This document shows positions 1-12,186 of a stretch of DNA of 64,000 bases, piece by piece. This DNA is from an uncultured Myxococcales bacterium (GTDB taxonomy: Bacteria > Myxococcota_A > Polyangia > Polyangiales > Polyangiaceae), in contig CALMUT010000343.1 of the NCBI GenBank assembly GCA_937872925.1, positions 1 to 64,000 of the forward strand, given 5' to 3'. A model generated the notes under the pieces. The model was not told the DNA's origin. It saw only the letters and a list, made by a program, of their open reading frames with translations, and ran no database searches. Position 1 is the stretch's first letter; the number at the start of each line of letters is the position of its first letter. A program made the translations under genes and the position numbers.

Positions 1-2432
1 TTGCGCATCGACGTGCCGCGGGCACGGAGCGAGTCGTAGACGCGGGTGCCGTCGGCGGCGGCGAGGGGGACGCTGTCCGCGAGGGCGACGGCGTCCGGCG
101 TTTCAGCGTTGCGCAGATGCGTGGCGTGCTCCATCGCACGCGCGACGGCGCGCGCACCGCTGCCGAGTTGGGCGAGTTCATCCAAGGCACTGAACACGGC
201 GTTTGGATCCGGGACGCACAGGGATTGCGCCAGGGAGATTGCAGCGCCGACCGCCGTCGCGTCCCGCTCGCCATCCAAGAAGCTCGGCAGCCCACCGTCG
301 GCGTCTTTCGTCAACTCCAGGGCGAAGCGTTCGAGACGCGCCACCGCGGGGTCTCGCTCCGCGGACGCTTCCAACGCCCGGCGCCGAGCATCCACCGAAT
401 CCGGATCCGCTGCACGCAGCGCCCAAGAGAGCAGGGCACGCCCCGAGCGCCCGACTTGACCCGTCGCCCGCTGGAACGCGTCCACGGCCTGGCTGCGATC
501 TCCCGCTTGCCAGTGATAGATCCCGGCTTCGAGGGCCAGGGCGGCGGCGGTATCCGAGTCGTCCAGCGCCAAAGACGCCGTGCTCAAGGTCGCGGCCGCT
601 TGCGCAAAGTCTTCTTTACGCTTGGCCATGCCTGCGAGCGCGACGGCAGCAAGCGTGTCCCCAGCGTCGTCGTCAAAGAGCTTGCGCAGGTTCGCCAGAC
701 TCAAGTCCGGATCGCCCGATGTAGCGGCACGCAGCGCCGCCGCCAACAGCAGCGCCCGCTTGTCCTCAGGGTCCAGCGCGGCGTCGCCCAGAGCGGTCAA
801 GGCGTCTGCGCCGGTCTTCGGTTCGCTCAGTGCCAGTACGTAGGCTCCAAGCAAGTGCGCGAGACGTGCCCCGCCCGCTGCGGTCGCGAGTCCGGACAGG
901 GTTTGTCGAGCCGCGTCGACGTCTCCGCGTGACAGGCGTGCCCGTACGAGCTCGTACCAAAGCCCCGGAAGCTCGCTTTCCGTCGCCCCTGCCGCCAATA
1001 GGCGTCGTGTGGCTTCGTCGTACCACGCGGCTTCGCCGGTCAGTGAGGACAAGTACCGAGACACGCGCGCGACGGTGCCCGGTGACGCCCCGACCATGCC
1101 GGCCTGGGAGAGCGCCGCTTTTGCGCCGGCCGTGTCCCCAGCGCGGCGCGCCCAAGAATCCGCGGCGAGAAGAAAACACCGCGCGCGCGCTTCATCGGTG
1201 GTCAAGCGCTCGTGGGCATCTTCTAATGCGGATGCAAACGCAGCAGGGTCCGTCGCCGAGCAAAGATCGAGCTGGAGCACGCGCGCAGGAATGCACTCCG
1301 CATCGTTTTCCAGAGCGTGATTGACGGCATCGAGGGCGCCGGCTGCGTCGCCGAGTTCCGCGGCGCGTTCCGCGACACGCATCCAGAGCGCCGCCGCGAG
1401 ACCTCCTTTGGCGCCGCGTTCCAAGGCCGCCCGGGCAAAGGTGGCGGCGGTTTCCGTGTCGCCTCCGGCTTGCGCCAGGCTGATCCGTGCGCGCGCTAGC
1501 ACCGGTTCGTCCGGCGCCAGCGCTTGGGCGCGTTCAAGCGCCGTGGTTGCTTCCAGAACTTCGCCGCGCCGGCGATGGGCTTCGGCGGCGCGGTAGAGGG
1601 CGTCTGCCGCATGGGCGGTGGTGCGCATATGTGCGGGCACGCCGAATTTGTCCCCGGCGTCTGAAGACTCGAGGGTTGAAGACAGCACCGCAGCTTGGGC
1701 TTCCAGCGCCCGGGCCAGCACGTCGTCGCGGCCCAGTTCCCGCGCCACATCTTCGAGGGTCTGCAAGATCAAGAAGGTGACCTCGGATTTCGCTTCGAGC
1801 GCGGCGTCCAAGTCCGCGAGGGCGCCCTCACCATCTCCCGAGTCCAAGCGCAAACGCGCAGAGCTGCTGCGCAACAGGGATTGCCACGTCGGATGTTTGC
1901 AGGCTGCGGCGCGTGCTGCCAATGCACGCGTACGCAGCTCGGGGTCTTCCGCGTCTACTGCGCAGAGTTCCAGAAGCAGCCACAGTGTTGCATCGTCCGG
2001 TCGCTCGGTCGTCGCCTCTTCGAGCGCCGAGATGGCGCCGGCGAAGTCCCGGTCCTCTTCGTACAAATAACGTGCGCGCTCCAGCAGAGCGCGAGCACGT
2101 TCTTCGCTTCCGTCGGCAACTTCGACGAGTCGCTCCAGTAGCTTCTCGAGATTCTTCTGGGAGCCGCGTCCGCGCAGGATCGCGATCAGGCGTTCGAGGG
2201 GTTCGGAGAACTCCGGCTCTGCGTTGATGGCTTCCAGGTGGTCCCGGGCCGCGCTCGATTCGTCTCCGCGTGCTTCTTCGAGCAGCGCGATCTCGTGCAG
2301 CAAGACGGCACGCGTTGTTTCGCCTTCGCACCAGTCCAGTTCCTCGCGCAACCTATCGAGGGCCTGCGCCGTCGCGTTGTCATCTGGCGGGCTCTGTAGC
2401 CCCGCGCTCGGGGGTCTGGCGACTTCGGTCAT
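1..2432 (-). CDS. Large TPR-repeat protein (C-terminus beyond the window)
   Basis: The reading frame is open to the left edge, so the C-terminus is missing; 810 codons are visible from an ATG at 2432. The product is almost all Ala/Leu/Glu/Asp/Arg-rich helix, with short repeated helical pairs of TPR type, such as HRRRGEVLEATTALERAQAL and GDAAGALDAVNHALENDAEC. Codon third positions are strongly G/C throughout. The N-terminus (MTEVARPPSAG) has no signal peptide or membrane segment, so a cytoplasmic scaffold is likely. TPR proteins usually hold protein complexes together; no partner can be named here. It lies 79 bases downstream of the PpiC-like gene on the same strand, so the two may be co-transcribed. 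The repeat class is clear; the function is unknown. Confidence 0.75.
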   Translation of the reverse strand, partial: MTEVARPPSAGLQSPPDDNATAQALDRLREELDWCEGETTRAVLLHEIALLEEARGDESSAARDHLEAINAEPEFSEPLERLIAILRGRGSQKNLEKLLERLVEVADGSEERARALLERARYLYEEDRDFAGAISALEEATTERPDDATLWLLLELCAVDAEDPELRTRALAARAAACKHPTWQSLLRSSSARLRLDSGDGEGALADLDAALEAKSEVTFLILQTLEDVARELGRDDVLARALEAQAAVLSSTLESSDAGDKFGVPAHMRTTAHAADALYRAAEAHRRRGEVLEATTALERAQALAPDEPVLARARISLAQAGGDTETAATFARAALERGAKGGLAAALWMRVAERAAELGDAAGALDAVNHALENDAECIPARVLQLDLCSATDPAAFASALEDAHERLTTDEARARCFLLAADSWARRAGDTAGAKAALSQAGMVGASPGTVARVSRYLSSLTGEAAWYDEATRRLLAAGATESELPGLWYELVRARLSRGDVDAARQTLSGLATAAGGARLAHLLGAYVLALSEPKTGADALTALGDAALDPEDKRALLLAAALRAATSGDPDLSLANLRKLFDDDAGDTLAAVALAGMAKRKEDFAQAAATLSTASLALDDSDTAAALALEAGIYHWQAGDRSQAVDAFQRATGQVGRSGRALLSWALRAADPDSVDARRRALEASAERDPAVARLERFALELTKDADGGLPSFLDGERDATAVGAAISLAQSLCVPDPNAVFSALDELAQLGSGARAVARAMEHATHLRNAETPDAVALADSVPLAAADGTRVYDSLRARGTSMR

Positions 2433-2511
2433 GCGGAATCGGCCGGCGAAGCAGCCTCTACTGTAGGTCGACACGCGACGAAATCGCGAGCATTACCGAC
2501 ACATGCACGGG

Positions 2512-3060
2512 CTACTCGGTACGTTTCACGATCCAGAAACCGCGCGGGGTATCCAATGGCTGGTCGTGAACTTTGCCCTTTTCCAGGGTGAATAGCACCT
2601 GCTCAATGCTGGGCTCGAGCACTCCCCGGGGAATGCGCCCGGCGTTCAGGACCGAGCCCTTGTCGCCCTTTTTTACGGCCTTTTCGAAGTCCTCCTGGGC
2701 TTCGCCGGCCAGCTGCGCGGCCAACTCCTGGGCCTCCTTCTTGGAGCGCGCGTCGCCTTTGGCGAACTGCGCGCCGCGGTAGGTGACCAAAATGACCCCA
2801 AATCGCACGGCTTTTGGGGCGCCCGGGGGCAGCTTCGTGGCGCTGGGTTCCTCGGCGTCCTCCGCAGGCGCGGGCTCGAGCTCCGGGGCAGGGATCGGGT
2901 GCGTTTCCGTGGGCACGTCGGCCGCGGGGGGCTCAACGGGTTCGGGCACTGCACTGGGCGCAGCTTTCTGTGCCGCGCTCTTGGGTCGGGCAGAGACCGC
3001 CAAAACGACCATGCCTACGGCAAATACGAGGCCTAAGACGACGGAGGACCAGCGCTGCAT
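2512..3060 (-). CDS. Membrane-anchored PpiC/parvulin-like peptidyl-prolyl isomerase
   Basis: The 182-residue product starts at an ATG (MQRWSSVVLGLVF) directly before a hydrophobic segment at about residues 5-24. A Pro/Glu/Ala-rich linker of some 55 residues follows, then a C-terminal domain of about 95 residues. That domain has the parvulin pattern: a beta strand (FGVILVTYRGAQ), helical KKEAQELAAQLAG, then GSVLNAGRIPRGVLEPSIEQ and a final strand GFWIVKRTE. Parvulins catalyse cis-trans isomerisation of prolyl bonds, and anchored forms help fold exported proteins in the periplasm. A GTG at 3081 would add seven residues but starts further from the hydrophobic segment. The gene is divergent from the zinc-ribbon/TPR gene and upstream of the TPR gene. 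The fold is fairly certain, the substrate unknown. Confidence 0.8.
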   Translation of the reverse strand: MQRWSSVVLGLVFAVGMVVLAVSARPKSAAQKAAPSAVPEPVEPPAADVPTETHPIPAPELEPAPAEDAEEPSATKLPPGAPKAVRFGVILVTYRGAQFAKGDARSKKEAQELAAQLAGEAQEDFEKAVKKGDKGSVLNAGRIPRGVLEPSIEQVLFTLEKGKVHDQPLDTPRGFWIVKRTE

Positions 3061-3147
3061 GGCAGGCCGAGCGAGTAGCACGGAAACGCGTTGTCAGAAA
3101 CCGCGACAAAGGAGGAGCTTCCCTGCTATCCATGCAAGTCAGGGCCG

Positions 3148-6100
3148 ATGTTCAAGGTCGAGTGCCCCAGCTGCAGTGCACCCTATCAAGTCGATGAGCG
3201 CCGGATTCCATCCGGTGGCTTGAAGATGCGCTGCCCAAAGTGCGGCGGGTCGTTCCAGGTCGACCCACCCACAGATCCGCGCACCACCGGCCCCAGTCCC
3301 GTGCTGGGTGGGGCCCTTGGCGGTGGAGCGGCTCCTGGGCGCCCTGCGCCGAAGCCCCCCATGCTCGGGGTCGCAGGACCGCCGCCGGCGGGGCCGCCAC
3401 GGCCGGCTCCACCTCGCCCCGCGCCGCCACGGCCAGCTCCGATGGCAGATCTTCCCGCGCCGGTCGCCGCAAAACCTGCGCCGTCCGCGCCCAAGCCTCC
3501 GCCACCCGCGGCGAAGCCGCCGGATAGCATTGACCTCGACGATCTGGACTTGCCCGCAGTAGGCGGCGGGCGCCGCGAGGAGCCGGGTCTCCCCGCTCCG
3601 ATCAAGAGCAACAAGGCAACGCAATTTGGTATCGGCGAGTTTGGGGATCTCGACCTGCCCGGTGCAGAGCTTCCCGCAGCCGTGCGACCCCGCAATCCGT
3701 CACCGGGTGAGTTGGACTTGGACCTGCCGGTGGTCGGCGGACGCCCCCGCGCGCCCAGTTTCGACGACGAGCTTGGCCTGCCAGCGCCGAGGCAGCCCGA
3801 AGCCATTGCGGGTCCAGACTCCATCGATCTCCCGTCTGTCGGAGGGGCTCCGAGCTTCGGCGAAATTGATCTGCCCATCGCCGGTGAGGGGTATGGAGGT
3901 GGCGATCTGCCAAGTCCTACTGGCAACGCGCGAGCTGGCGGCGCTGGCGTGGGCCTGCCTGCGGTACCGGACGCGGGGCCGCCGGCGCTTGCTGGTGACC
4001 TGCCCACTGCTTCCGCAGCGTTGCCGCAAGTCTCCGCCGGTTTGCCCACCGCTGCTGCAGGCCTGCCCACCGCCGCGGCCGGTCTTCCCACTGCCGCCGC
4101 CGGTCTCCCGCAATCGGCTGCGGGTCTCCCCAATCCAGCCGCCGGTTTGCCAACCAACGCTGCCGGCTTGCCAACCAACGCCGCCGGCTTGCCAACCAAC
4201 GCTACCGGCCTGCCAATCCCCGGTGGCGGTGAATTTGCTCCTGGCGCGGGGGAGTGGGGTTCCGAAGCCGCGCTGGGCGGGGAACCGGGCGGCGTCGTGC
4301 GCCAAGAAGGTGGTGGCGGCACGGACTTTGGGGAGGTGAATCTCGACATGGGCGGCGGCGGCGAGGTTTCTCTCGACGCCGAGGGGCCTGGTCCCGCGCG
4401 TAGCGAAGACGACATGGAGTTCGGCGGGATCCCGCAGGAGCTGCCCGGCGGTCCTCAGGCATCGGGGGCTCCGCGTGGTATCGCGCCGATCCAACTCGCG
4501 CCCCCGCCAGCGAAGAAGCGCGTGGGCTTGCGCGCCATCGCCGCAGGTGTCGTGGTCTTTGTCGTCGGCGGCGCGGCGCTCTCGCTCGTGCCAGACGTCG
4601 GGCCTTTCGGTGCCTACTGGATCCTCGACAAGCTCCAGAGTGGGGAGCATGAGCGCCTGCTCGAAGACACGAAGACCCGCACCCGGGAGCTGCTGGGCAA
4701 AGACACGTCTGCGGACGCAAAGAAGGCGCTGGCGCTGGTCGCAGACGCGCGTAAGAAGGCGCGCCGCCTGCCCGCACTGCCTGCGTATGCCGCCTATGTC
4801 GCGTACATCGCGGAGCTTCGGTTTGGAACCAACCCCGAAGAGAGCGCGCGCGCCAAAGTTCTGCTCGACGAACTCGTCGAGGTGAAAGACCTGAAGGAGC
4901 TCGACCTGGCGCGCGCTGCACAGCAAGCGGCGGGGGGACAGGCCGACCGAGCACGCCAAATGCTCCAGGGCATCAAGAGTCAAGGCAACGCGCCCGTCGA
5001 CGCGCTCGTGCTCGAGGGTGAGATGGAGCTGGGCGCGCGGGATGCCGCGGCCGCAGAACGCGCCTGGCAGGCCGCGGAAGCCATCGAAAAAAGCCCGCGC
5101 ACGGCCTTTGGCTTGGCTCGGGCCAAGCGCGCCGCCGGGGCGCTTTTGGAAGCCAAGAAGTTTGCCCAGAGTGCGCGCGAGCGCAACGCCGACCACGTGG
5201 GTGCCAAGCTGCTGGTGGCGGACGTCATCTGGCGCACGGAGCGCAAAGAAGATGAAGCACTCAAGCTCGCCGAGGACGTCACCAAGAAAGCAGAGCTTGC
5301 GAGCAACGGCGAGCGGGTGCAAGCCTTCACACTGCTGGGCGAGATCCACCTGACGCGCTCGCGTATCTCACACGCAGAGACCGCCTACGCCGAAGCGCTC
5401 AAGATCGATCCAAAGGCGGCCGAAGCCCTCGCGGGTCTTGGGGATGCGCTGTTCCGTTCCGGGCGCTTCTCCGAGGCCCTGGCTCGTTTCGAAGCCGGCA
5501 CCCAGGCCGACCCTGAGAGCGTGAACGCCAAAGTCGGCGTGGCCAAGTCGATGCTAGCGCTGGAGCGTCTGCAGGACGCCAACGCCATGACCAAGAAGCT
5601 GCTCGCCGCGAACCCAAAGTCGATGCGAGTTTTCTACTGGCATGGGCGCGTGCAAGAGGCGATGGGAGCCCGCAAAGAAGCGACCGAGGCGTATCGCAAG
5701 GCCATTGAATTCGGGGGCAAAGACGCCGAGGTGGTCGACGCCTACATTGCCCTCGCACTGCTGGAAAACCAGGCGGGCCAGGTCGAGGAGGCGCAGAAGA
5801 TCCTGGGCGAGGCCAAGGAAAAGCTGCCGGAAACCGCAGCCCTGCACGTTGCTTTTGGCGACTTGGCGATGACCCAAGGTCGGTATGCCGATGCCATCAC
5901 CGAACTCTCGGCAGCGCTGAAATTGGACACCGACGACGTGGGTGCGAAATTCCGGCTAGGCGTCGCGCACCGCAAGGAAAAGCAATTCGACGCTGCCGGA
6001 AAATACTTCGACGAAGTCGCCAAAGTCGACAAAGAGTACCCGGGCCTTGCCCTTGAGCGCGGCCTGCTCTTCGAGGCGTCCGGCAAGACCGAAGAGGCCC

Positions 6101-6936
6101 TGAAGGCCTACGAGGGAGCGTTGAAGCGGGCTCCGAAGGATCCGGATCTCATGTTGCGCGTAGGCTGCGGCTACGCAGCAAGCGGACAGGGCAAGAAGGC
6201 CGAGCCGCTCTTGCGCAAAGTCCTGCATCAGCGACCGTCGTCAGCGGAATCCCACCACTGTCTCGGCCGTGCACTGCTCGTGGGTGGTTCCAACTTGGCC
6301 GAGGCGCTCAAGACGCTGGAGCGCGCTTCTGATCTGGATCCCAACCGCGCCGAGTACCATATGTTCGTGGGTTGGGCCGCCATCGAAGCGGGGCGCATGG
6401 GCCGCGCTGAATCCGCGCTCAAGCGCGCTCTCGAACTCGACCAGGGCTTGGCAGATGCCTACTGGCAGCGCGGTGTGTTGAAACATCGCGGCGGCGCCGT
6501 GCGCGACGCGGTGAAAGATCTCACGAAGGCCTTGGAACTCAAGCCTTCGCGCTTCGAGGCCCACGCTGCACTGGCCGACACCTATGCGGACATGGGCCGC
6601 GAAGCCGACGCCATCACCGAGTGGCAGAAAGCCATTGCGGCCGACGGGGAGAACCCGACCTGGCGCTACCGTTACGGGCGGCTGCTCGTGGACAACCGCC
6701 GTCCCGCCGAGGCCCAAGAGCAGCTCGGCAAGGCCATCGAACTCGGCGAAAAACTCGACCCCCGACCGCGTTGGATGTGGGAAGCCCACCACCGCATGGC
6801 CCGGGCTTTGGGGCGCAGCCCCGCCGCCGCGAAGCATTGGCAAGAGTTCCTCAAGCTCGGTCCGCGGGATTCGCCGTACCGGGACGAAGCCATCAAGGAA
6901 CTCGCGGCGCTCGGCAAGCCGTGGGACGGTGACTGA
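3148..6936 (+). CDS. Zinc-ribbon, single-pass membrane, TPR-repeat protein
   Basis: This 1262-residue protein opens with an MJ0042-type zinc ribbon: Cys6, Cys9, Cys29 and Cys32 in two CxxC pairs. A long Pro/Gly/Ala-rich region follows (about 35-455) with a recurring acidic motif (DLDLPAVGG, LDLPVVGG, IDLPSVGG, IDLPIAGEG) and a GLPTAAA repeat block. One hydrophobic segment lies near residues 460-480, and the remaining 770 residues are successive TPRs with canonical signatures (AEALAGLGDALFRSGRFSEA). By charge, the N-terminal part should be cytoplasmic and the TPRs periplasmic. Myxobacterial gliding-motility protein GltJ also joins an MJ0042 ribbon to a membrane segment, so a trans-envelope scaffold is plausible, but this is inference. 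ATG 3148 was chosen because it places the ribbon at the N-terminus; TTG 3091 is an alternative. The 3' end overlaps the GTPase gene by 8 bases. Confidence 0.82.
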   Translation: MFKVECPSCSAPYQVDERRIPSGGLKMRCPKCGGSFQVDPPTDPRTTGPSPVLGGALGGGAAPGRPAPKPPMLGVAGPPPAGPPRPAPPRPAPPRPAPMADLPAPVAAKPAPSAPKPPPPAAKPPDSIDLDDLDLPAVGGGRREEPGLPAPIKSNKATQFGIGEFGDLDLPGAELPAAVRPRNPSPGELDLDLPVVGGRPRAPSFDDELGLPAPRQPEAIAGPDSIDLPSVGGAPSFGEIDLPIAGEGYGGGDLPSPTGNARAGGAGVGLPAVPDAGPPALAGDLPTASAALPQVSAGLPTAAAGLPTAAAGLPTAAAGLPQSAAGLPNPAAGLPTNAAGLPTNAAGLPTNATGLPIPGGGEFAPGAGEWGSEAALGGEPGGVVRQEGGGGTDFGEVNLDMGGGGEVSLDAEGPGPARSEDDMEFGGIPQELPGGPQASGAPRGIAPIQLAPPPAKKRVGLRAIAAGVVVFVVGGAALSLVPDVGPFGAYWILDKLQSGEHERLLEDTKTRTRELLGKDTSADAKKALALVADARKKARRLPALPAYAAYVAYIAELRFGTNPEESARAKVLLDELVEVKDLKELDLARAAQQAAGGQADRARQMLQGIKSQGNAPVDALVLEGEMELGARDAAAAERAWQAAEAIEKSPRTAFGLARAKRAAGALLEAKKFAQSARERNADHVGAKLLVADVIWRTERKEDEALKLAEDVTKKAELASNGERVQAFTLLGEIHLTRSRISHAETAYAEALKIDPKAAEALAGLGDALFRSGRFSEALARFEAGTQADPESVNAKVGVAKSMLALERLQDANAMTKKLLAANPKSMRVFYWHGRVQEAMGARKEATEAYRKAIEFGGKDAEVVDAYIALALLENQAGQVEEAQKILGEAKEKLPETAALHVAFGDLAMTQGRYADAITELSAALKLDTDDVGAKFRLGVAHRKEKQFDAAGKYFDEVAKVDKEYPGLALERGLLFEASGKTEEALKAYEGALKRAPKDPDLMLRVGCGYAASGQGKKAEPLLRKVLHQRPSSAESHHCLGRALLVGGSNLAEALKTLERASDLDPNRAEYHMFVGWAAIEAGRMGRAESALKRALELDQGLADAYWQRGVLKHRGGAVRDAVKDLTKALELKPSRFEAHAALADTYADMGREADAITEWQKAIAADGENPTWRYRYGRLLVDNRRPAEAQEQLGKAIELGEKLDPRPRWMWEAHHRMARALGRSPAAAKHWQEFLKLGPRDSPYRDEAIKELAALGKPWDGD
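4039..4215 (+). repeat. 21-base tandem repeat encoding GLPxxAA units
   Basis: Nine GLP tripeptides occur at exact 21-base spacing, separated by four residues that drift through TAAA, QSAA, NPAA, TNAA and TNAT. The last three units are nearly identical in DNA while the earlier ones differ mainly at silent sites, suggesting recent slippage at the 3' end of the array. It lies in the disordered linker of the zinc-ribbon/TPR protein, so copy-number change would keep the frame. Confidence 0.85.
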
Positions 6937-7922
6937 GACGGCGCAGACGGGCGCTGTTCCCTGCACGCTGCTTGGCGGATTTTTGGGGGCAGGCAAGACC
7001 ACCCTGCTCAATCACATCCTGACCAGCAACCACGGTGAGCGCATTGCCGTCGTCGTGAACGACTTCGGTGAAGTCAGCATCGACGAATCGCTGATCGCGC
7101 ATCGCGACGAAACCCGGATCGTGCTGGACAACGGTTGCATCTGTTGCACCGTGCGCGGCGACTTGATCGACGGCGTGCGTGAGCTCTTGCTCAGCGAACC
7201 CCGCCCGGAACGTATTGTGGTGGAAATGAGCGGTATCGCCGACCCAGGGACGGTGACCCGCACCTTCCGACTGATGCAGCGGCGCTGGCCCCTTGAGCTC
7301 GACGGCGTGGTTGCCCTGGTGGACGCCGAGAATTTCCCCCCGGAGCATTCCGAGCACCACATCCTGGCGCGGGACCAGCTTGCCGTGGCTGATCTGGTGA
7401 TCTTGAACAAAACAGATCTGATCGGAGCCGACGCCACAAGGGCCCTCGAACAGCGTCTCCGTGGCTATGTGCCCCACGCGCGGCTAATGCGCGCCCAACA
7501 CGCCGTGGTCCCGTTGGAGGTGCTGCTAGGGCTGCATGTGCCCGGCGCGCTTCAGAACGAGTCTGCACCTGTGGATCACGCTGGCTTCGTGACGCATACC
7601 ACCAGGTTTGCGCCGGCACTGGCGCTGGAGCTGCTGCGCGAGGTGAGCCTGGAACTCCCAGCTAGCGTGTATCGCGCCAAGGGCATCGTGCACCTTGCTG
7701 ACAAACCGGAGCACCGCATGGTGCTGCAAATCGTCGGGCGCCGGGCGGCGCTGTCCCTCGGCGAGCCCTGGGGCGAAACGCCGAAAGGCTCCACCATCGC
7801 ATTCGTCGGCAGCCAGGACATAGATCGCGCCGGCCTCGACGCCCTGATCGCAAGTGCCGTGGACACAGACAAAAAAAAGACGGCGCCGTGGTCCGGCGCC
7901 GTCCATTGGCTCAGAGAGCGCT

Positions 7923-7936
<14 letters not shown>
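6929..7936 (+). CDS. CobW/P47K-family GTPase (metallochaperone type)
   Basis: The product has 335 residues, typical for the family. It has a P-loop ([14 protein letters not shown]) near residue 15, the invariant metal-binding motif [11 protein letters not shown] (CxCC), a switch region (EMSGIADPG), the guanine-specificity motif NKTD, and a C-terminal CobW_C domain (residues about 215-315). Family members insert or deliver zinc or other metals using GTP. The start is GTG 6929, which overlaps the upstream TPR gene by 8 bases; longer in-frame extensions only read the TPR gene in a shadow frame. The 3' end overlaps convergent rpoD by 14 bases, and its last 65 bases contain the rpoD terminator. 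The family is certain; which metal or client it serves cannot be read from the sequence. Confidence 0.93.
7871..7903 (-). terminator. Intrinsic terminator of dnaG-rpoD, inside the GTPase coding region
   Basis: Read on the minus strand, a perfect 9-bp GC stem (GACGGCGCC / GGCGCCGTC) with a 7-base loop is followed at once by eight Ts, 19 bases after the rpoD stop. On the plus strand the A tract encodes Lys-Lys-Lys of the GTPase. There is no T run on the plus side, so it should work in the rpoD direction only. Confidence 0.9.
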
Positions 7937-10076
<2,140 letters not shown>

Positions 10077-10080
10077 TTTT

Positions 10081-11985
10081 CTACCTCTCTTCGAACCCGT
10101 GTCGCTCTCGCGCACGCCGCATTTGTTCGCGCAAGAGCTGCATCTCTTGCTCGAAATCTCCGCTCTTTTGAGCGCGCTCCAAGTCTTCCAACTCTTCGCT
10201 GTTTTGCCGCCTCAACTCGAGACGCTTCAACTTGTCCAAGTTTTCAATTAGCTCGCCTCTCGCGTCCTCGAGCCGCTCGTGCTTGGGCGCAGCCAACCGC
10301 GAAGCCGCGAATGGATGGATCGAAGCAGGCAGCTTCGCAAGCACAACTTCTGGCTTTTCGAGCATGTGGGCGTCATAGGCTTGACGCAGCGCAGCAATTG
10401 CCGCCGCACAGTCCCCCGTCAACCACTCCGCCCCGGCCACAGCTTCCTGTGTAGTCAGAAGCTCCGGATAGTCCAAAAAAGCGCCGAAAATAGCTGTTCC
10501 TAACGCGTCCTCGGGGCGGCTTGCCCGGGTGCCCGCCGGGCGAGACGGCGCGTCGGGGGCGCCTCCGCGGGCCGGACGCAGTGCCCGGAGGATTTCTGCG
10601 CGCAAGGCACGAAAAGTTCGCGCGTCGGCGATTCCGAGGCGCGCGGCGATGCGGTCGGCGTGCTGCTCCGCCAAGGCCCGGACCGCTGGATCTGGCGTTG
10701 CGGCTAGAATTTCCACCACTTCCTTGATCTTGGCGGCCTGCGCCTGGGCGTCCCCGGCGGAGAATCCGCTGTCCAAAGCGCTGTCGATCAAGTGCTCTAC
10801 AATGCCCTGAGCGCCGTGCACCAAGCGGCGGATAGATTCCGCGCCATGCTCCCGCACGAGATCGTCCGGGTCCGTGCCTTTAGGGAGGCTCGCCACCCGC
10901 GTCATGAGCCCGGCCTGCTGACAGGGCTCCCGCGCTGATGCGATGGCTCGCTGCCCCGCGCTGTCCCCGTCAAACATCAGCACGACGGTCGGCACATAGC
11001 GCTTCAGCTGAGTGGCCTGGTCGCTGGTGAACGCCGTGCCCAAAGGAGCAACGACATTGCGAATGCCCCGCGCGTGCAGACTGACGACGTCAAAGTTGCC
11101 TTCAACGACGACGCACTGCCCTTCCGTGCGCAGCGCTTGGCGCGCCTGGTACAGTCCGAAGACCACCTCGCGTTTTCGATAGATCGGCGATTCCGGAGAG
11201 TTCACGTACTTGGCCGGCGGCTCCGTGCGCGCCGACATCAAGGGTTCAATTTTGGCCTCTGCCAACTCGGAGTCTGACGGTTCGTCCAAGCAGCGGCCGG
11301 AGAACCCAACCACTCGTCCCGACGAGTCGATCACCGCGAACATCAAGCGATGCCGAAATCGATCGTAGTGCCCGCCGCCACCTTTGCGCGGCACACACAG
11401 CCCGACGCTCTCCGCGGCGCGCGGACTATGGCCAAGCTCTTTGAAGTGATCCGCCAGCCCCGACCAGCCGTAGGGCGCATACCCCACACGAAAGCTCTGC
11501 AATGCGTCGGCCACCGCGTCGGTGGCGCTGTCGGCATGCAGACCCCGTCGTTCGAGCTCCCTGGTAGCGTACGCGCCCAGGGGATGCTCCAAGAGCATGC
11601 GCTCGAAATACGCGGCCGCAATATTCGAAGCGTCGTACAGCTCGTCCCTCCGCCGCCGGGCTTCGGCGTTGCGTGCTTGGTCCGCCGCGCTGGCGTTTTC
11701 GTCGACCTCGATGCCGGCACGTTCCGCTAGCCGACGAATGGCTTCCACGAAGGACATGCCTTCGGTCTCCATCACGAACTTGAAGACGTCTCCAGAAACG
11801 CTGCAACCAAAGCAGTGATAGAAGCCGCGCTCTTCGTTGACGTGAAAGCTTGGCGTCTTCTCCTTATGGAACGGGCACAAGCCGACGAAGCTGCGTCCGC
11901 GTCGCACGAGCTTTACAGACTCACCGATCAGGGACACGATCCCTGTCTGTCGGCGAACCCGATCAATGGTGTCCTCGGCGATCAC
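10081..11985 (-). CDS. dnaG: DNA primase DnaG
   Basis: DnaG makes RNA primers at the replication fork with DnaB helicase. The 634-residue product has the CHC2 zinc finger near the N-terminus ([17 protein letters not shown] then YHCFGC), the primase core, and a TOPRIM domain ([20 protein letters not shown], then [11 protein letters not shown]). A less conserved helical C-terminal part should contact DnaB. The start is GTG 11985 ([20 protein letters not shown]), matching the usual start of the family; the open frame runs another 69 codons upstream but those lack conservation and codon bias. The ribosome site is weak. It ends 4 bases before rpoD and is divergent from the esterase gene across about 200 bases that must hold both promoters. 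Confidence 0.97.
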   Translation of the reverse strand: MIAEDTIDRVRRQTGIVSLIGESVKLVRRGRSFVGLCPFHKEKTPSFHVNEERGFYHCFGCSVSGDVFKFVMETEGMSFVEAIRRLAERAGIEVDENASAADQARNAEARRRRDELYDASNIAAAYFERMLLEHPLGAYATRELERRGLHADSATDAVADALQSFRVGYAPYGWSGLADHFKELGHSPRAAESVGLCVPRKGGGGHYDRFRHRLMFAVIDSSGRVVGFSGRCLDEPSDSELAEAKIEPLMSARTEPPAKYVNSPESPIYRKREVVFGLYQARQALRTEGQCVVVEGNFDVVSLHARGIRNVVAPLGTAFTSDQATQLKRYVPTVVLMFDGDSAGQRAIASAREPCQQAGLMTRVASLPKGTDPDDLVREHGAESIRRLVHGAQGIVEHLIDSALDSGFSAGDAQAQAAKIKEVVEILAATPDPAVRALAEQHADRIAARLGIADARTFRALRAEILRALRPARGGAPDAPSRPAGTRASRPEDALGTAIFGAFLDYPELLTTQEAVAGAEWLTGDCAAAIAALRQAYDAHMLEKPEVVLAKLPASIHPFAASRLAAPKHERLEDARGELIENLDKLKRLELRRQNSEELEDLERAQKSGDFEQEMQLLREQMRRARERHGFEER

Positions 11986-12186
11986 AGGCGGTGAGGCATA
12001 CTCCAAACTCGCGCAAAGCCAAGGGTTGCGTTGCCTTAGAGCACGGCATCCAGATTGCATTGCATTTCTTGGCACTGCCCTTGCACCGCGCATGAATTCG
12101 ACGCCGGCGTCCGCGGGCGCAGGGCTTTTTGGCTGCGGCCGCCGGGCGCAGTGGAGCGCCCCGTGGGCCGTGCTAGAGCGCGCGCC

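Noticed and set aside
3186-5349. Long open frames on the minus strand (409 and 549 codons) opposite the zinc-ribbon/TPR gene
   Set aside because: They are mirror frames of a GC-rich gene: low-complexity Ser/Pro/Gly/Arg products with no motifs, while the plus strand encodes clear zinc-ribbon and TPR sequence.
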